A DNA stretch of 64,000 bases from Pseudomonas proteolytica (GCF_007858275.1 NZ_VFEV01000003.1:202906-266905); one strand, 5' to 3'. Numbered from the stretch's first letter, positions 25,225 to 34,955 are shown. Translations and numbers: made by a program. The notes: a model not told the origin generated them from the letters alone.

Positions 25225-25383
25225 ATGGATTTCATTCGTATCATCATCGCCATTCTGCTGCCGCCACTGGGTGTGTTCCTGCAAGTGGGTTTCGCCGGCG
25301 CGTTCTGGCTGAATATCCTGTTGACCCTGTGCGGCTACATCCCTGGCATCGTGCATGCGGTCTACATCATCGCCAAGCGTTGA
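25225..25383 (+). CDS. YqaE/Pmp3 family small membrane protein
   Basis: A 52-residue proteolipid: MDFIRIIIAILLPPLGVFLQ begins the first helix, and the second helix carries NILLTLCGYIPGIVHAVYII. LPPLGVFL and CGYIPGIVHA are the UPF0057/Pmp3 signatures. Members sit in the inner membrane and affect membrane potential or salt and stress tolerance in other organisms. CGGAG precedes the ATG by 8 bases. It ends 4 bases before the convergent pqqE stop. Confidence 0.9.
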   Translation: MDFIRIIIAILLPPLGVFLQVGFAGAFWLNILLTLCGYIPGIVHAVYIIAKR

Positions 25384-25387
25384 TCGG

Positions 25388-26539
25388 TCAGCCTTTGGCG
25401 ATCAGCCTGGAGTTTCGCTCATTGCGAAAAGCCAGGTGCTCGATGGTCTGCGTCGCGTGCTCGGCTTCGAGCCGGGCATTGAGGATGATGCCGTGATCGG
25501 CGGACTTGCTGCACACCGGGTCAGCATTGCTGGCGTCGCCGGTTAGCATGAACGCCTGGCAGCGGCAGCCGCCGAAGTCCTTTTCCTTCTCGTCGCACGA
25601 GCGGCATGGCTCTGGCATCCAGTCGTAACCACGAAAGCGGTTGAAGCCAAACGAGTCGTACCAGATGTGCTGCATGCTGTGGTCGCGCACATTGGGAAAC
25701 TGCACCGGCATCTGTCGGGCGCCGTGACAAGGTAGGGCAGTGCCGTCTGGTGTCACTGTCAGAAAGATACTGCCCCAGCCATTCATACAGGCCTTAGGGC
25801 GTTCCTCGTAGTAGTCCGGCGTGACAAAGATCAGCTTGCACGGATGCCCTTCGGCTTCCAGCTTGGCGCGGTATTCGTTGGTGATGCGTTCGGCACGGGT
25901 CAGTTGTTCCTGGGTCGGCAGCAGGCCAACACGGTTGAGCTGGGCCCAGCCATAGAACTGGCAGGTGGCGAGTTCGACAAAGTCTGCCTCCAGCGCAATG
26001 CACAGTTCGATGATGCGGTCGATCTTGTCGATATTGTGCCGATGGGTGACGAAGTTCAGCACCATCGGATAGCCATGGGCTTTGACCGCCCGGGCCATTT
26101 CCAGCTTCTGCGCGAAAGCCTTTTTGGACCCGGCCAGCAGGTTGTTCACCTGTTCATCGCTGGCCTGGAAGCTGATCTGGATATGGTCCAGGCCGGCTTT
26201 CTTGAAGTCGCTGATCTTCTGCTCGGTCAAGCCGATGCCGGAGGTGATCAGGTTGGTATAAAACCCCAGCTTGCGCGCCTCGGCGATCAGCTCGGCGAGA
26301 TCCTGGCGCACCAGTGGCTCACCGCCGGAAAACCCCAGTTGTGCCGCGCCCATTTCCCGGGCTTCGCGAAACACCTTGATCCATTGCTCGGTACTCAACT
26401 CCTTGCCCTGCTCGGCGAAATCCAGCGGGTTGGAGCAGTACGGGCACTGCAGCGGGCAGCGATAGGTCAGCTCGGCGAGCAACCATAGCGGCAGGCCGAT
26501 CTCGGGCTTTTCAGGCAAGTTCGATCCAGTGCTGTGCAC
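25388..26539 (-). CDS. pqqE: PqqA peptide cyclase, radical SAM/SPASM
   Basis: PqqE uses SAM radicals to join the Glu and Tyr side chains of PqqA. It has 383 residues from a GTG start at 26539, which is set by a perfect GGAGGT five to ten bases upstream and lies inside the end of pqqD (29-base overlap). The SAM-cluster cysteines are Cys28, Cys32 and Cys35 ([14 protein letters not shown]). The SPASM cysteines lie in ALPCHGARQ and in [18 protein letters not shown]. It is the last gene of the pqqABCDE order here; no separate pqqG/H peptidase follows. Confidence 0.97.
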   Translation of the reverse strand: MHSTGSNLPEKPEIGLPLWLLAELTYRCPLQCPYCSNPLDFAEQGKELSTEQWIKVFREAREMGAAQLGFSGGEPLVRQDLAELIAEARKLGFYTNLITSGIGLTEQKISDFKKAGLDHIQISFQASDEQVNNLLAGSKKAFAQKLEMARAVKAHGYPMVLNFVTHRHNIDKIDRIIELCIALEADFVELATCQFYGWAQLNRVGLLPTQEQLTRAERITNEYRAKLEAEGHPCKLIFVTPDYYEERPKACMNGWGSIFLTVTPDGTALPCHGARQMPVQFPNVRDHSMQHIWYDSFGFNRFRGYDWMPEPCRSCDEKEKDFGGCRCQAFMLTGDASNADPVCSKSADHGIILNARLEAEHATQTIEHLAFRNERNSRLIAKG

Positions 26540-26786
26540 GCGCCACCTCCATGAATTGCTCGATGTCTTCACCGAGTTCGGGTACGCCGGGGAATTGCTG
26601 CTCCAGCTCGCCAATGATGGCCGCCACACTGCGCTCGCCGTCGATCAAACCGCCAATCAAGGCGGCGCTGTCGTTGAGCTTGATCATGCCTTCGGGGTAC
26701 AGCAACACATGGCCCTTCTGCGCTGGCTCGTACTGGTAGCGGTAACCCTGGCGCCAGGTCGGCTTTTTGCTGCGGTCGAAACTCAT
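26511..26786 (-). CDS. pqqD: PqqA-binding chaperone PqqD
   Basis: A 91-residue peptide chaperone that presents PqqA to PqqE. The family core is visible in [37 protein letters not shown] and [12 protein letters not shown]. It overlaps pqqC by an ATGA junction and pqqE by 29 bases, consistent with a stoichiometric complex made from one message. Confidence 0.96.
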   Translation of the reverse strand: MSFDRSKKPTWRQGYRYQYEPAQKGHVLLYPEGMIKLNDSAALIGGLIDGERSVAAIIGELEQQFPGVPELGEDIEQFMEVARAQHWIELA

Positions 26787-27535
26787 AGCGTGATCCCTTT
26801 ATGCCAGACCCGTTGCGCGGTCACGCTGTGATAAGGCGGGCGGTTCAGTTCGTAGGCCATGCTCATGGCATCGAGCATGCTCCAAAGGATGTCGAGTTTG
26901 AACTGGAGAATCTCCAGCATCCGCTCCTGACCGGCGCGGCTGGTGTAGTGCGCAAGCGTGATCGCCAGTCCGTGCTCGACATCACGCCGGGCCTGGCCCA
27001 GGCGGGTACGGAAATACTCGTAGCCGGCAGGGTCGATCCATGGGTAATGCTGGGGCCAGCTGTCGAGGCGCGACTGGTGGATCTGCGGGGCGAACAACTC
27101 GGTCAGCGAGCTGCTGGCGGCTTCCTGCCAACTGGCCCGGCGGGCGAAATTGACGTAGGCATCCACGGCAAACCGCACGCCGGGCAACACCAGTTCCTGG
27201 GAACGCAGTTGATCCGGGTCCAGGCCCACCGCCTGGCCCAGGCGCAGCCAGGCTTCGATGCCGCCGTCTTCGCCGGGTGCGCCGTCATGATCGAGCAGGC
27301 GCTGGATCCACTCGCGACGGATTTCCCGGTCCGGGCAGTTGGCCAGGATCGCGGCGTCCTTCAGCGGGATGTTCACCTGGTAGTAGAACCGGTTGGCGAC
27401 CCAGCCCTGGATCTGCTCGCGGGTGGCCCGGCCTTCATACATCGCCACGTGGTACGGGTGATGGATATGGTAGAACGCGCCCTTGGCCCGCAAGGCCTGT
27501 TCAAATTCGGCGGGGGTCAGCGGTGTGTCGGTCAT
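26783..27535 (-). CDS. pqqC: pyrroloquinoline-quinone synthase
   Basis: A 250-residue cofactorless oxidase that carries out the final ring closure and eight-electron oxidation to PQQ. Recognisable blocks are [40 protein letters not shown] and [20 protein letters not shown]. The start at 27535 ([13 protein letters not shown]) has GGAGAG upstream; the longer in-frame form begins inside pqqB. There is a short overlap-free junction with pqqB (10 bases) and an ATGA overlap with pqqD. Confidence 0.97.
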   Translation of the reverse strand: MTDTPLTPAEFEQALRAKGAFYHIHHPYHVAMYEGRATREQIQGWVANRFYYQVNIPLKDAAILANCPDREIRREWIQRLLDHDGAPGEDGGIEAWLRLGQAVGLDPDQLRSQELVLPGVRFAVDAYVNFARRASWQEAASSSLTELFAPQIHQSRLDSWPQHYPWIDPAGYEYFRTRLGQARRDVEHGLAITLAHYTSRAGQERMLEILQFKLDILWSMLDAMSMAYELNRPPYHSVTAQRVWHKGITL

Positions 27536-27545
27536 TGGGGCTCTC

Positions 27546-28457
27546 CTACAATTCAATGCTCATGCCGTCGTAGGCTACTTCTACATTGCGCCGCGCCAAC
27601 TCGGCCCGTTCAGGCGAGTCTTCGTCGAGGATCGGGTTGGTGTTGTTGATATGGATAAGTACCTTGCGCTGCTTGGGCAATTGCTCCAGCACTTGCAGCA
27701 TGCCGCCGGGGCCGTTCTGCGCCAGGTGGCCCATTTCGCGGCCCGTGCGGGTGCCGACGCCACGGCGCTGCATTTCGTCGTCATCCCACATCGTGCCGTC
27801 CACCAGCAGGCAGTCGCTTTGCGCCATGATTTGAAGCAGCGGCGCGTCGACTTTGCCCAGCCCGGGGGCGTAGAACAGTTTGCCGCCGGTGCGCAGGTCT
27901 TCGACGATCAAGCCGATATTGTCACCCGGGTGCGGGTCGAACCGATGGGGCGAGTAGGGCGGCGCGGCGCTGCGCAGGGGCAACGGGGTAAAGCGCAGGT
28001 TGGAGCAGGCAGGAATGCTGAAACTGGCGTCCAGCTCGATACGGTTCCACGCCAGGCCGCCATTCCAGTGGGTCAACATGGTGAACAGCGGGAAGCCGGT
28101 GCTCAGGTCTTCATGGACCATGTCGGTGCACCACACCTGGTGCGGGCAGCCCTCGCGCAGGCTGAGCAGGCCGGTGGTGTGGTCGATCTGGCTGTCCATC
28201 AGGATGATTGCGCTGATACCGGTATCGCGTAGCGCGCGGCCAGGTTGCATCGGCGCAAAATTTTGCAGTTGGGCGCGGATATCCGGCGAGGCGTTGCACA
28301 GCACCCAGTTCACGCCATCGTCGGACAGGGCGATGGACGATTGGGTGCGCGCCTGGGCCCGCAGGCTGCCGTCGCGAAAACCGGCGCAGTTCACGCAGTT
28401 GCAGTTCCACTGCGGGAAACCGCCACCGGCCGCCGAACCTAGAATCTGGACGAACAT
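27546..28457 (-). CDS. pqqB: PQQ biosynthesis protein PqqB, metallo-hydrolase fold
   Basis: A 303-residue metallo-beta-lactamase-fold protein: [20 protein letters not shown] opens it, with the zinc-type cysteines of CNCVNC. The hydroxylase-like metal site is distributed through [30 protein letters not shown] and IHINNTNPI. It is proposed to hydroxylate the cross-linked tyrosine precursor. AAAGGAG precedes the ATG. A hairpin followed by T residues separates it from pqqA. Confidence 0.96.
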   Translation of the reverse strand: MFVQILGSAAGGGFPQWNCNCVNCAGFRDGSLRAQARTQSSIALSDDGVNWVLCNASPDIRAQLQNFAPMQPGRALRDTGISAIILMDSQIDHTTGLLSLREGCPHQVWCTDMVHEDLSTGFPLFTMLTHWNGGLAWNRIELDASFSIPACSNLRFTPLPLRSAAPPYSPHRFDPHPGDNIGLIVEDLRTGGKLFYAPGLGKVDAPLLQIMAQSDCLLVDGTMWDDDEMQRRGVGTRTGREMGHLAQNGPGGMLQVLEQLPKQRKVLIHINNTNPILDEDSPERAELARRNVEVAYDGMSIEL

Positions 28458-28483
28458 CGCTGCTCCTTTACACAAGACTCAAA

Positions 28484-28510
28484 ATAAAAACGCCCCGGCG
28501 AGCCGAGGCG
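28484..28510 (-). terminator. partial terminator/attenuator between pqqA and pqqB
   Basis: On the minus strand CGCCTCGG, a four-base loop and CCGGGGCG form a stem with one G-U pair, followed by TTTTTATTTT. It lies 22 bases after the pqqA stop and would let pqqA be expressed in excess of the enzymes. Confidence 0.8.
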
Positions 28511-28532
28511 TTGCATTGCAATACAAAAGCAA

Positions 28533-28607
28533 TCAGCGGCTGGCGAAGTACATGGTGACTTCAAAACCAATACGCAGATCAGTGTAAGCAGGTTTGGACC
28601 AAGTCAT
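28533..28607 (-). CDS. pqqA: PQQ precursor peptide
   Basis: A 24-residue peptide with the conserved Glu16 and Tyr20 (GFEVTMY) that become the PQQ backbone, flanked by the typical [17 protein letters not shown] end. AGGAG lies 7 bases upstream of this ATG. Two further in-frame ATGs exist at 28613 and 28655. The second has its own perfect GGAGGT seven bases upstream and would yield a 40-residue form beginning [16 protein letters not shown]. The short form is the usual family length, so it is chosen, but the long form cannot be excluded. Confidence 0.95.
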   Translation of the reverse strand: MTWSKPAYTDLRIGFEVTMYFASR

Positions 28608-28770
28608 ATTCATACTCCTACGAAGGGATGGGACGTTTACTACCAAGTAATACATATAGTCCACCTCCAGTCGGAGATGTTCAGATGCGTGGCGCGATTT
28701 TACTCATTTCTGGTCAAGCTAGCGCTGTCTTGGTGGAAAAAGCCTGTTGCAGCATCGGCAACGATCAACG

Positions 28771-31167
28771 TCATATCTGCCAGTGATCGCCCGCTGCCGC
28801 GCCATTGGCCAGGCAGCGCCAGCCGCCTGCGGCTTGGCTGAGTTGCGCCGCCGCCTCCACCAGATGCTGGCGTGTACGGGTCTGGATCAACTCGCGTAAT
28901 TGTTCAAGATAGTTCGCGCCATGCCCGGCCAACCTGGCCTGCCAGAGCAGCTCGGCGGCTTGGGATGTGGGCAGCGCCTGCGGCGAAAATTGCCGGGCCA
29001 GGGCCGCGTTGCCCAGCTCGTCGCTCCCATTGATCAAGGCCGGCAATTGCTTGATGAAGGCCTGGATGTGGTCGAGCAGGTCCGCCAGCGCCACATCGGG
29101 CGACTGCACGCCAAACAACAGACCGGTTTGCCCATTGAACTGTCGGATACCGCTGAATACGGCGTAGCCCACCTGCAATTCGCCCCGTAGACGCTGGTAG
29201 AACGGAGTCTGGGCCAAGTGAGCGAGCAATCGCCAGTCGGCCTCGTCGGCCAGGGATTGGCTCGGGGCCGGGCACAGCAGCAGCAAGGCGGCTTCGGTGG
29301 AAGCGGTGTCTAGCTGATGCCAGCGATACAGTCCATTGATGGGGTGAGCGATGCGTGCAATCTCGGCACATTGCCCGGGCAGGCGTGCGGCCGCATGTTT
29401 GATCGCCGTTTCGCACGCAGCCGGCAGACCCATGCCCAGGCCTTGCCACGTGGCAGTGGTCCATCCGTTGGGCAATGGATGGAGGTGCCCAGTGGAGGCA
29501 ATGTCGGCAGCGCAGGCTGGCAATGCCTTGAGCAGTTCGCGGATGGCCATCTGTGGCGTCGGGCTGGCGGGCGCGTCTTGTTCAAGGTTGGCGTCGGCCT
29601 GGGTCAGTTCGCGAGCCAGTTGCTCGACGATAGCGGGCATGGGGTCATGCAGCCCGCTCATTTTCAGCAGCCAACAATTGCCTACAGCTTCGCAGGACAT
29701 TTCCACGCCGGCCTGGCGGGCGTTGGTCTGCAAAGTTTGCAGGCTGTTGCCTATGCCATGGGCGGCCGAATCCAGTTGCCAGCACAAGTAAAGGGCGCCC
29801 TCATCGTAATCGGCGGGCAACGCTTGGCTGAATGAAAGGCCTGGCAGTTCGCGCCGGCCACGGGAGCGATCCTGGGCAAAGGTGCGCAAGCCACGATGGG
29901 CGCTGGTCTGGCCGCGAATCAGTCCGGGGCGTGGTTCTTGGGTTTGCGGTCGCAAGAATGGGTTGCCCGGCGGCAACTGCCAGGCCTGTTGCGCAGGAGC
30001 CGATTGCAGCAGGTTCAGCAGGGTCTTGAGCGCTTGGCAATGCTGCTCGGACAACGGCGCTTCGCGGTTCTCACTGTGATGGCGGGCCAGGGCCAAGGCG
30101 CCATTGATCTGCTGTTGGCGGCTGATTAGCAGCGCGTACTCTTCGCGCAACGCAGTCCAATCGCTGTGGGCGAAAAAGCTCAACCAGTCGTTCAACAGGG
30201 CTTCGATTGCCAGGGACTGTTGTGAGCCCTGTGGCCCCAGGGTGAATTCGATATCCAGCAGCGCCTGCCCGGCGAACGAGTACAGCACCCTGGCGTGCAG
30301 CGCGCTTGCCCAGCCCCGGGTTTTCAATTCTGCCAGCAGACCACCGGGTGCCGTGGCATTCAGCCAGGTGCAGAGGAAATCCAGGGCTTCGCGGGGCGCG
30401 TTACAGGCGATGAGGTGATGCAGGTGCTGGTTGTCGAGGTATTGATAGCGATATTTATCGCCGTCCATCAAGGCCGGTGGTGGCTGCTGCGGTCGTAGCG
30501 GGCCCGGGCGCAGGCACTCGCCAAAGCGCTCGGCCAAGGCTTGCAGTTCTTCCAGCGATTGCGGGCCGGCAAGGCTCAAGGTCAGCTGTCCTGCTTGATA
30601 GAAGTCTTGATAAAACCCCAGCAAGCCTTGTTGGAAATCCTCCTGTGGCACCGGCAGGCTCTCGCGGTTGCCCGCATGAAAACCCCGCAGCGGATGCCCG
30701 GCAGCGAGGCCTTCAAGGATCGCGACTTGATGCTGTGCCTCGGCATCCTGGGACCAGGCGATAAACTCGGCCTGCAGCACTTCGCGCTCGCGCAGTTGAT
30801 CGTCCATGGCCAGGCGCGGATGAGCGAGCATATCGGCCAGGCGCTGCAGTGCGCCGTCAAACACCGTGGCAGGTACTTCAAAGAAGAAGTCCGTGGTGCG
30901 CTCACGGGTGCTGGCGTTGACCTGTCCGCCATGGCGCTGCACGTAGGCCATCAAACCGTCCGGTGCAGGAAAAGCCTCGGTGCCAAGAAACAGCAGGTGT
31001 TCCAGAAAGTGCGCCAGCCCCGGCCAGGCCAACGGCACGTCATGGCTGCCCGCCGCTACCCGCAGGACAGCTGCACAGCGCTTGAGACGTGGGGCATGAC
31101 GCAGGGAAACCCGCAGGCCATTGGCCAGGGTCAGTTGCAGGTGATGAGGGTGGGCCGGCACAGGCAT
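28771..31167 (-). CDS. pqqF: PQQ biosynthesis M16 metalloprotease
   Basis: A 798-residue insulinase-family zinc protease thought to cut the cross-linked peptide out of PqqA. The inverted zinc motif HFLEH is at 53-57, and the distal ligand region REREVLQAEF is about 75 residues later. QVNASTRERTTDFFFEV is the conserved strand following it. The C-terminal inactive M16 domain is more variable. The start at 31167 has GGAAG five bases upstream. It lies 163 bp ahead of pqqA and 50 bp after davA, so it could be read from the dav promoter. Confidence 0.93.
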   Translation of the reverse strand: MPVPAHPHHLQLTLANGLRVSLRHAPRLKRCAAVLRVAAGSHDVPLAWPGLAHFLEHLLFLGTEAFPAPDGLMAYVQRHGGQVNASTRERTTDFFFEVPATVFDGALQRLADMLAHPRLAMDDQLREREVLQAEFIAWSQDAEAQHQVAILEGLAAGHPLRGFHAGNRESLPVPQEDFQQGLLGFYQDFYQAGQLTLSLAGPQSLEELQALAERFGECLRPGPLRPQQPPPALMDGDKYRYQYLDNQHLHHLIACNAPREALDFLCTWLNATAPGGLLAELKTRGWASALHARVLYSFAGQALLDIEFTLGPQGSQQSLAIEALLNDWLSFFAHSDWTALREEYALLISRQQQINGALALARHHSENREAPLSEQHCQALKTLLNLLQSAPAQQAWQLPPGNPFLRPQTQEPRPGLIRGQTSAHRGLRTFAQDRSRGRRELPGLSFSQALPADYDEGALYLCWQLDSAAHGIGNSLQTLQTNARQAGVEMSCEAVGNCWLLKMSGLHDPMPAIVEQLARELTQADANLEQDAPASPTPQMAIRELLKALPACAADIASTGHLHPLPNGWTTATWQGLGMGLPAACETAIKHAAARLPGQCAEIARIAHPINGLYRWHQLDTASTEAALLLLCPAPSQSLADEADWRLLAHLAQTPFYQRLRGELQVGYAVFSGIRQFNGQTGLLFGVQSPDVALADLLDHIQAFIKQLPALINGSDELGNAALARQFSPQALPTSQAAELLWQARLAGHGANYLEQLRELIQTRTRQHLVEAAAQLSQAAGGWRCLANGAAAGDHWQI

Positions 31168-31217
31168 GAGCACTTCCAGAACGTAGGAAGTGCCTATGCT
31201 AGCGCAAAGCGCAGTGG

Positions 31218-32012
31218 TCAGTGTTTATGCAGCGCGGCATAGAGTTCGGGGCGACGGTCCGCCAGGTAGTGGTTGGCCGCTTGCGCGGCGTGTATCACCT
31301 GGCGGTCGAGGGTCGCGACGATCAGCGCCTCATCCAGCCCCGCCAGGGCAACGCGTTGCCCATCCGGCGCGGCGATGCTGCTTTGCCCACAATAGTGGAT
31401 CTGGTCTTCATGCCCGCAATAGTTGGCGTAGGCCACATAGCACTGGTTTTCAAAGGCCCGGGCGCGCACGGTGACGTCCGCGACGAAGTCGAAGGGCACC
31501 ATGTTGGCCGTCGGTACCAGGATCAACTCGGCACCTGCCAGGGCCAGGCGCCGAGTGTTTTCCGGGAACTCCAGGTCGTAGCAGATGAGAAACCCCAGCT
31601 TCCAGCCGTTCAGTTCGACGACAGGGAACTCGTCGCCGCCTGGGCTGAACATCGAGTGATCGAGGTCGCCGAACAGATGGGTCTTGCGGTAGTTGCACAG
31701 GCGCTGGCCATTGGCGTCGATCAGCTGCACGGCATTGTAGATCTGGCCGTCCTCGGCCCGTTCCGGATAGCCATAGAGAATCGCCAGGCCCGTGTTGCGC
31801 GCCAGTTCGGCAATGGTCTGGGCCGACTGCCCGTCCTGCGCTTCGGCCAGGGCGCCGACTGCTTCAGCACCGATGTTGTAGCCGGTGAGGAACATCTCCG
31901 GCAGCACCAGCACGTCGGCATCGCATGCTTCATGCGCAACGCTGTGCAGACGCTTGAGATTGCCAGCGACATCCAGCGGCAATGGTGGGCATTGGTACAG
32001 GGCAACACGCAT
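31218..32012 (-). CDS. davA: 5-aminopentanamidase (nitrilase superfamily)
   Basis: A 264-residue carbon-nitrogen hydrolase that converts 5-aminovaleramide to 5-aminovalerate in lysine catabolism. The catalytic triad is Glu39 (LVLPEMFLTGYN), Lys110 (NYRKTHLFGDLD) and Cys144 (FLICYDLEFPE). AAGGAG lies 7 bases before the ATG at 32012. It follows davB by 11 bases in one operon. The specific substrate is assigned from the pairing with davB and the same arrangement beside pqq in P. putida. Confidence 0.87.
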   Translation of the reverse strand: MRVALYQCPPLPLDVAGNLKRLHSVAHEACDADVLVLPEMFLTGYNIGAEAVGALAEAQDGQSAQTIAELARNTGLAILYGYPERAEDGQIYNAVQLIDANGQRLCNYRKTHLFGDLDHSMFSPGGDEFPVVELNGWKLGFLICYDLEFPENTRRLALAGAELILVPTANMVPFDFVADVTVRARAFENQCYVAYANYCGHEDQIHYCGQSSIAAPDGQRVALAGLDEALIVATLDRQVIHAAQAANHYLADRRPELYAALHKH

Positions 32013-32023
32013 GGCTTGGCTCC

Positions 32024-33715
32024 TTATTCGGCCAGGGCGATAGGGCCGATCTCGTCGAACACATCCCCCGGCCCCGGGTTTTGTGGGTGGGTACTGCCAC
32101 CGAAGTGGGTCATGATGCCCCAAACCGCGTTCAACGAGGTCTGCACTGCGCCTTCGACCCAGGCTGGGGTCCAGGACACATCGTCGCCGGCGATGAAAAT
32201 CCCGCGCTGCTCGGCCGGCATATCCTTTTGCATGAAGTGCGCGTACATGCGCTGGTTGTAGCGGTAGTGGCCCGGCAAAGCGCCCTTGAACGCGCCGAGG
32301 AAGTGCGGATCGGCTTCCCAGGAAACGGTGATCGGGTCGCCAATGATGCGCGCCTTGATATCGAATTTCGGGTAGATTTTTTTCAGCGCATCGAGGGCCA
32401 GCTTCACCCGTTTATCGATGGGCTGCGGGAGCATTTTCAGGGCGTCGCTCATCCACGAGTAAGACAGGCAAATAACCCCCGGCTTGTCGTCGCCATTGTC
32501 GAACAGGTAGGTGCCACGGGTCAGGCGATCAGTGAGGGTCATGCTCATCAGGTCGCGGCCGGTCTCCGGGTCCTTGTCCTTCCAGAAAGGCCGGTCGACC
32601 ATGACAAAGGTTTTCGACGACTGCATATAGCGCGTGCGGTCCAGGGCCATCCACATTTTTTGCGAGAACAGGCTTTCGTCGCATTCGATCTGGGTGGTCA
32701 GCAGCCAGCTCTGGCAAGTGGTCAGCACGGCGGCGTATTCCCGGGTGTCGCCATAGTTGTCGGTTACCGCAAAACGCCCATCGGCGGCGTGGGCAATGCG
32801 CTTGACCCCTGCCCGTGGCGCGCCGTGATGCAGGGAGCTGAGGCTGGTGCCGGCCGGCCAATGGGCGCATCGCTCTGGCACATGGCGCCAGATCCCCATG
32901 GGCACTTGCGCCACGCCACCGACCACCAGGTGTTGGTGATCGTCGCAGTTGGTCATCACCACGCGGAAGATTTCCAGCATCGAGTTGGGGAAGTCCGAGT
33001 CCCAGCCACCGGTGCCGAAACCTACCTGGCCAAACACTTCGCGGTGATGGAACGACAACTTGGCGAATGCCTTGGACGTGGCGACGAAGTCGTAGAACGT
33101 GCGGTCGTCCCACAGCGGCACCAGCTTGTTCCACAGCTCCTTGAGCCGTGGCACGTCACGGTCGCGAATCGCTTGCTGGATATCACCGAACTGCGAGCCG
33201 GCCTCCAGGGCGTCGGCCCAGGCGTCAGCCACTTCCTGGAATAGCGCAGGAAGGTCGGAGATTTTCTGTGCGTAGTGAGTCTGGCCTTCCAGGTCGATCA
33301 CGGTGCTGCCCGAGGCCGGTGTCAGCGGGTTGGGGAATGGCTTGGTTTCAAGGCCCAGCTTGTCCACATAGTGGTAGAACGCCGTCGATGACACCGGGAA
33401 GCGCATCCCGCCCAGCTCCGCGATGATGCCTTCGGCCCCTTCAAAAGCCTGGGAACGCAGGCGCCCGCCCATTTTCGAGGCTTCGTACACCACCGGCTTG
33501 AGGCCCAGCTTCATCAACTCGTAGGCGGCTACCAGGCCGGCGATACCCGCACCGACAATCGCCACTTCGGCGCCATGGTTGGCGGCGGGAATACTGCCCA
33601 GCCCGGCGGGGTGTTCGATCCAGTCATCAAAGGCGAACGGAAAATCCGGGCCAAAGATAGTGATGGGTTTTTTACCGTCTGCAGGGTGGCGATTGTTCTT
33701 GTAGGTGGCGTTCAT
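32024..33715 (-). CDS. davB: lysine 2-monooxygenase (flavin amine oxidase family)
   Basis: A 563-residue FAD enzyme that oxidatively decarboxylates L-lysine to 5-aminovaleramide. The Rossmann motif VAIVGAGIAG is at 51-60 with VVYEASKMGGRLRS following it; the C-terminal FAD segment is GIFIAGDDVSWTPAWVEGAV. Tryptophan 2-monooxygenases have the same architecture and length, so substrate preference is inferred from the davA neighbour and pqq synteny. The start at 33715 has AAGG 6 bases upstream. Confidence 0.87.
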   Translation of the reverse strand: MNATYKNNRHPADGKKPITIFGPDFPFAFDDWIEHPAGLGSIPAANHGAEVAIVGAGIAGLVAAYELMKLGLKPVVYEASKMGGRLRSQAFEGAEGIIAELGGMRFPVSSTAFYHYVDKLGLETKPFPNPLTPASGSTVIDLEGQTHYAQKISDLPALFQEVADAWADALEAGSQFGDIQQAIRDRDVPRLKELWNKLVPLWDDRTFYDFVATSKAFAKLSFHHREVFGQVGFGTGGWDSDFPNSMLEIFRVVMTNCDDHQHLVVGGVAQVPMGIWRHVPERCAHWPAGTSLSSLHHGAPRAGVKRIAHAADGRFAVTDNYGDTREYAAVLTTCQSWLLTTQIECDESLFSQKMWMALDRTRYMQSSKTFVMVDRPFWKDKDPETGRDLMSMTLTDRLTRGTYLFDNGDDKPGVICLSYSWMSDALKMLPQPIDKRVKLALDALKKIYPKFDIKARIIGDPITVSWEADPHFLGAFKGALPGHYRYNQRMYAHFMQKDMPAEQRGIFIAGDDVSWTPAWVEGAVQTSLNAVWGIMTHFGGSTHPQNPGPGDVFDEIGPIALAE

Positions 33716-33860
33716 GGCTGACCTTGCTGGCACTCGACGGGGCACGACCCGTGAAGTATAGGAAAAGATGGCAGCCATTCTAGGGAGCGTAGCGCTCGTT
33801 AATAAGACGCAATGTGTCGTCGTATTGAATTGTTTTTAGTCGAAGTGACGAGGTTGGCGG

Positions 33861-34322
33861 TCAGATTGGCTGGCCGCGATCCAATTTGTTACTGAGGATG
33901 ATCGAGGTGGTGGTCTTTTCTACCCCGTCGACACTGCCGATCTGGTCCAGCAGTTGATCCAACTGCTCCGGCGAATCGGTACGCAGCCAGGCCACATAAT
34001 CAAACTCACCACTGACCGCACACAACTGCTGAACCTGGGCCATGGCGCTGAGGCGACGCAGCACTTCCTTGCCGGAGCGCGGTTGCACGGTAATCCCCAC
34101 ATACGCCTGCAACCCACCATCCACCACGCGCTGGCCAAGGCGCACGCCATAGCCGGTAATCACCTGGGTCTTTTCCAGGCGCGCCAGGCGCGAGGTCACG
34201 GTGGTGCGGGCAATCCCCAGCTGGCGAGCGAGCATGGCCACGCTTTCACGGGCATTGATCTGCAAGGCGGCGATCAACTTGCGGTCGATCTCATCGAGAA
34301 CGGGAGGGCGGGGGGCGGACAA
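33861..34322 (-). CDS. Lrp/AsnC-family regulator
   Basis: About 153 residues from a TTG start at 34322, chosen because GGAG stands 6 bases upstream; a TTG eight codons earlier is also open but lacks this. The HTH covers LDEIDRKLIAALQINARESV and ARQLGIARTTVTSRLARLE, and a RAM ligand domain follows (LQAYVGITVQPRSGKEVLRR...SGEFDYVAWLRTD). It lies upstream of davBA in the same orientation with 145 bp between, so it is the likely lysine-responsive regulator of that operon; this is inferred from position. Confidence 0.88.
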   Translation of the reverse strand: MSAPRPPVLDEIDRKLIAALQINARESVAMLARQLGIARTTVTSRLARLEKTQVITGYGVRLGQRVVDGGLQAYVGITVQPRSGKEVLRRLSAMAQVQQLCAVSGEFDYVAWLRTDSPEQLDQLLDQIGSVDGVEKTTTSIILSNKLDRGQPI

Positions 34323-34702
34323 GATGGGCTCCGGCGTGGGTGGCAATGGGGGAGCATGTTACAGGCTCGTGTTCGCGGGTGGCGATTGCGGTGACCTTTC
34401 ATGTGCGCTAGATCCGGACTGCCTAGGATCAGAATTAGGCCGCGCCCGCAGAGTTGGCGAGGCTGGTCAATGTGGCATTACACATTTGCGATGCACCTGG
34501 CCTGCGTGACAGCCGCCACCCGTCATTTAGCAGTGATTTTGGCGGCATCTAACCTACGTTAGGCGTTACCAGTATGTTCAAAGTAACCCCCCAGTCCGCC
34601 GGCAAGGTCCAACGCTAAGATCATCGAGCAACGCGCTGTTGATCGACTGTTGTCCCATCTGATTTTGGGGCAGAGACGGCACCGAGAAATCGTGCCAGGG
34701 CT
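34323..34702. other. non-coding gap between the Lrp gene and the accessory pair
   Basis: About 380 bases without a supportable gene. The only structure noted is a perfect dyad CTAAC-CTAC-GTTAG at 34550-34563, followed by GGCGTTAC. Base composition changes toward the right end, which may mark the edge of inserted DNA. Confidence 0.4.
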
Positions 34703-34945
34703 TCAGTCCCCCTCCGTGAACCGCCGCCGCGTCAGGAAAAGTACCACGCCCAGCGGCACGGCCAGCAGTGCTAGCAGCTCCAGGTCAAAGCCCAGCACCT
34801 GCTGCTCACCCACCTTGAAGAGGCTGACCAAGCCCGTTGCCAGCAGCGCCAAACCCAGCCACTTGCGCAACGGGTATGGTTTCAGAAACTGAACGAGAAT
34901 CGCGCCCAGCACCAGAAGGACGACAGTTTGCATGATGTAGGGCAT
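34703..34945 (-). CDS. hypothetical three-helix membrane protein, 80 residues
   Basis: Not recognised. Three hydrophobic helices are visible: about 4-21 (IMQTVVLLVLGAILVQFL), 28-44 (KWLGLALLATGLVSLF) and 54-71 (LELLALLAVPLGVVLFL). The end is basic (TRRRFTEGD). The start at 34945 (MPYIMQT) has GAGGAA 7 bases upstream, overlapping the stop of the preceding 170-residue gene; the two are clearly one operon. A membrane immunity or anchoring role for the partner is a hypothesis only. Confidence 0.75.
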   Translation of the reverse strand: MPYIMQTVVLLVLGAILVQFLKPYPLRKWLGLALLATGLVSLFKVGEQQVLGFDLELLALLAVPLGVVLFLTRRRFTEGD

Positions 34946-34955
34946 GTGCAGTTCC

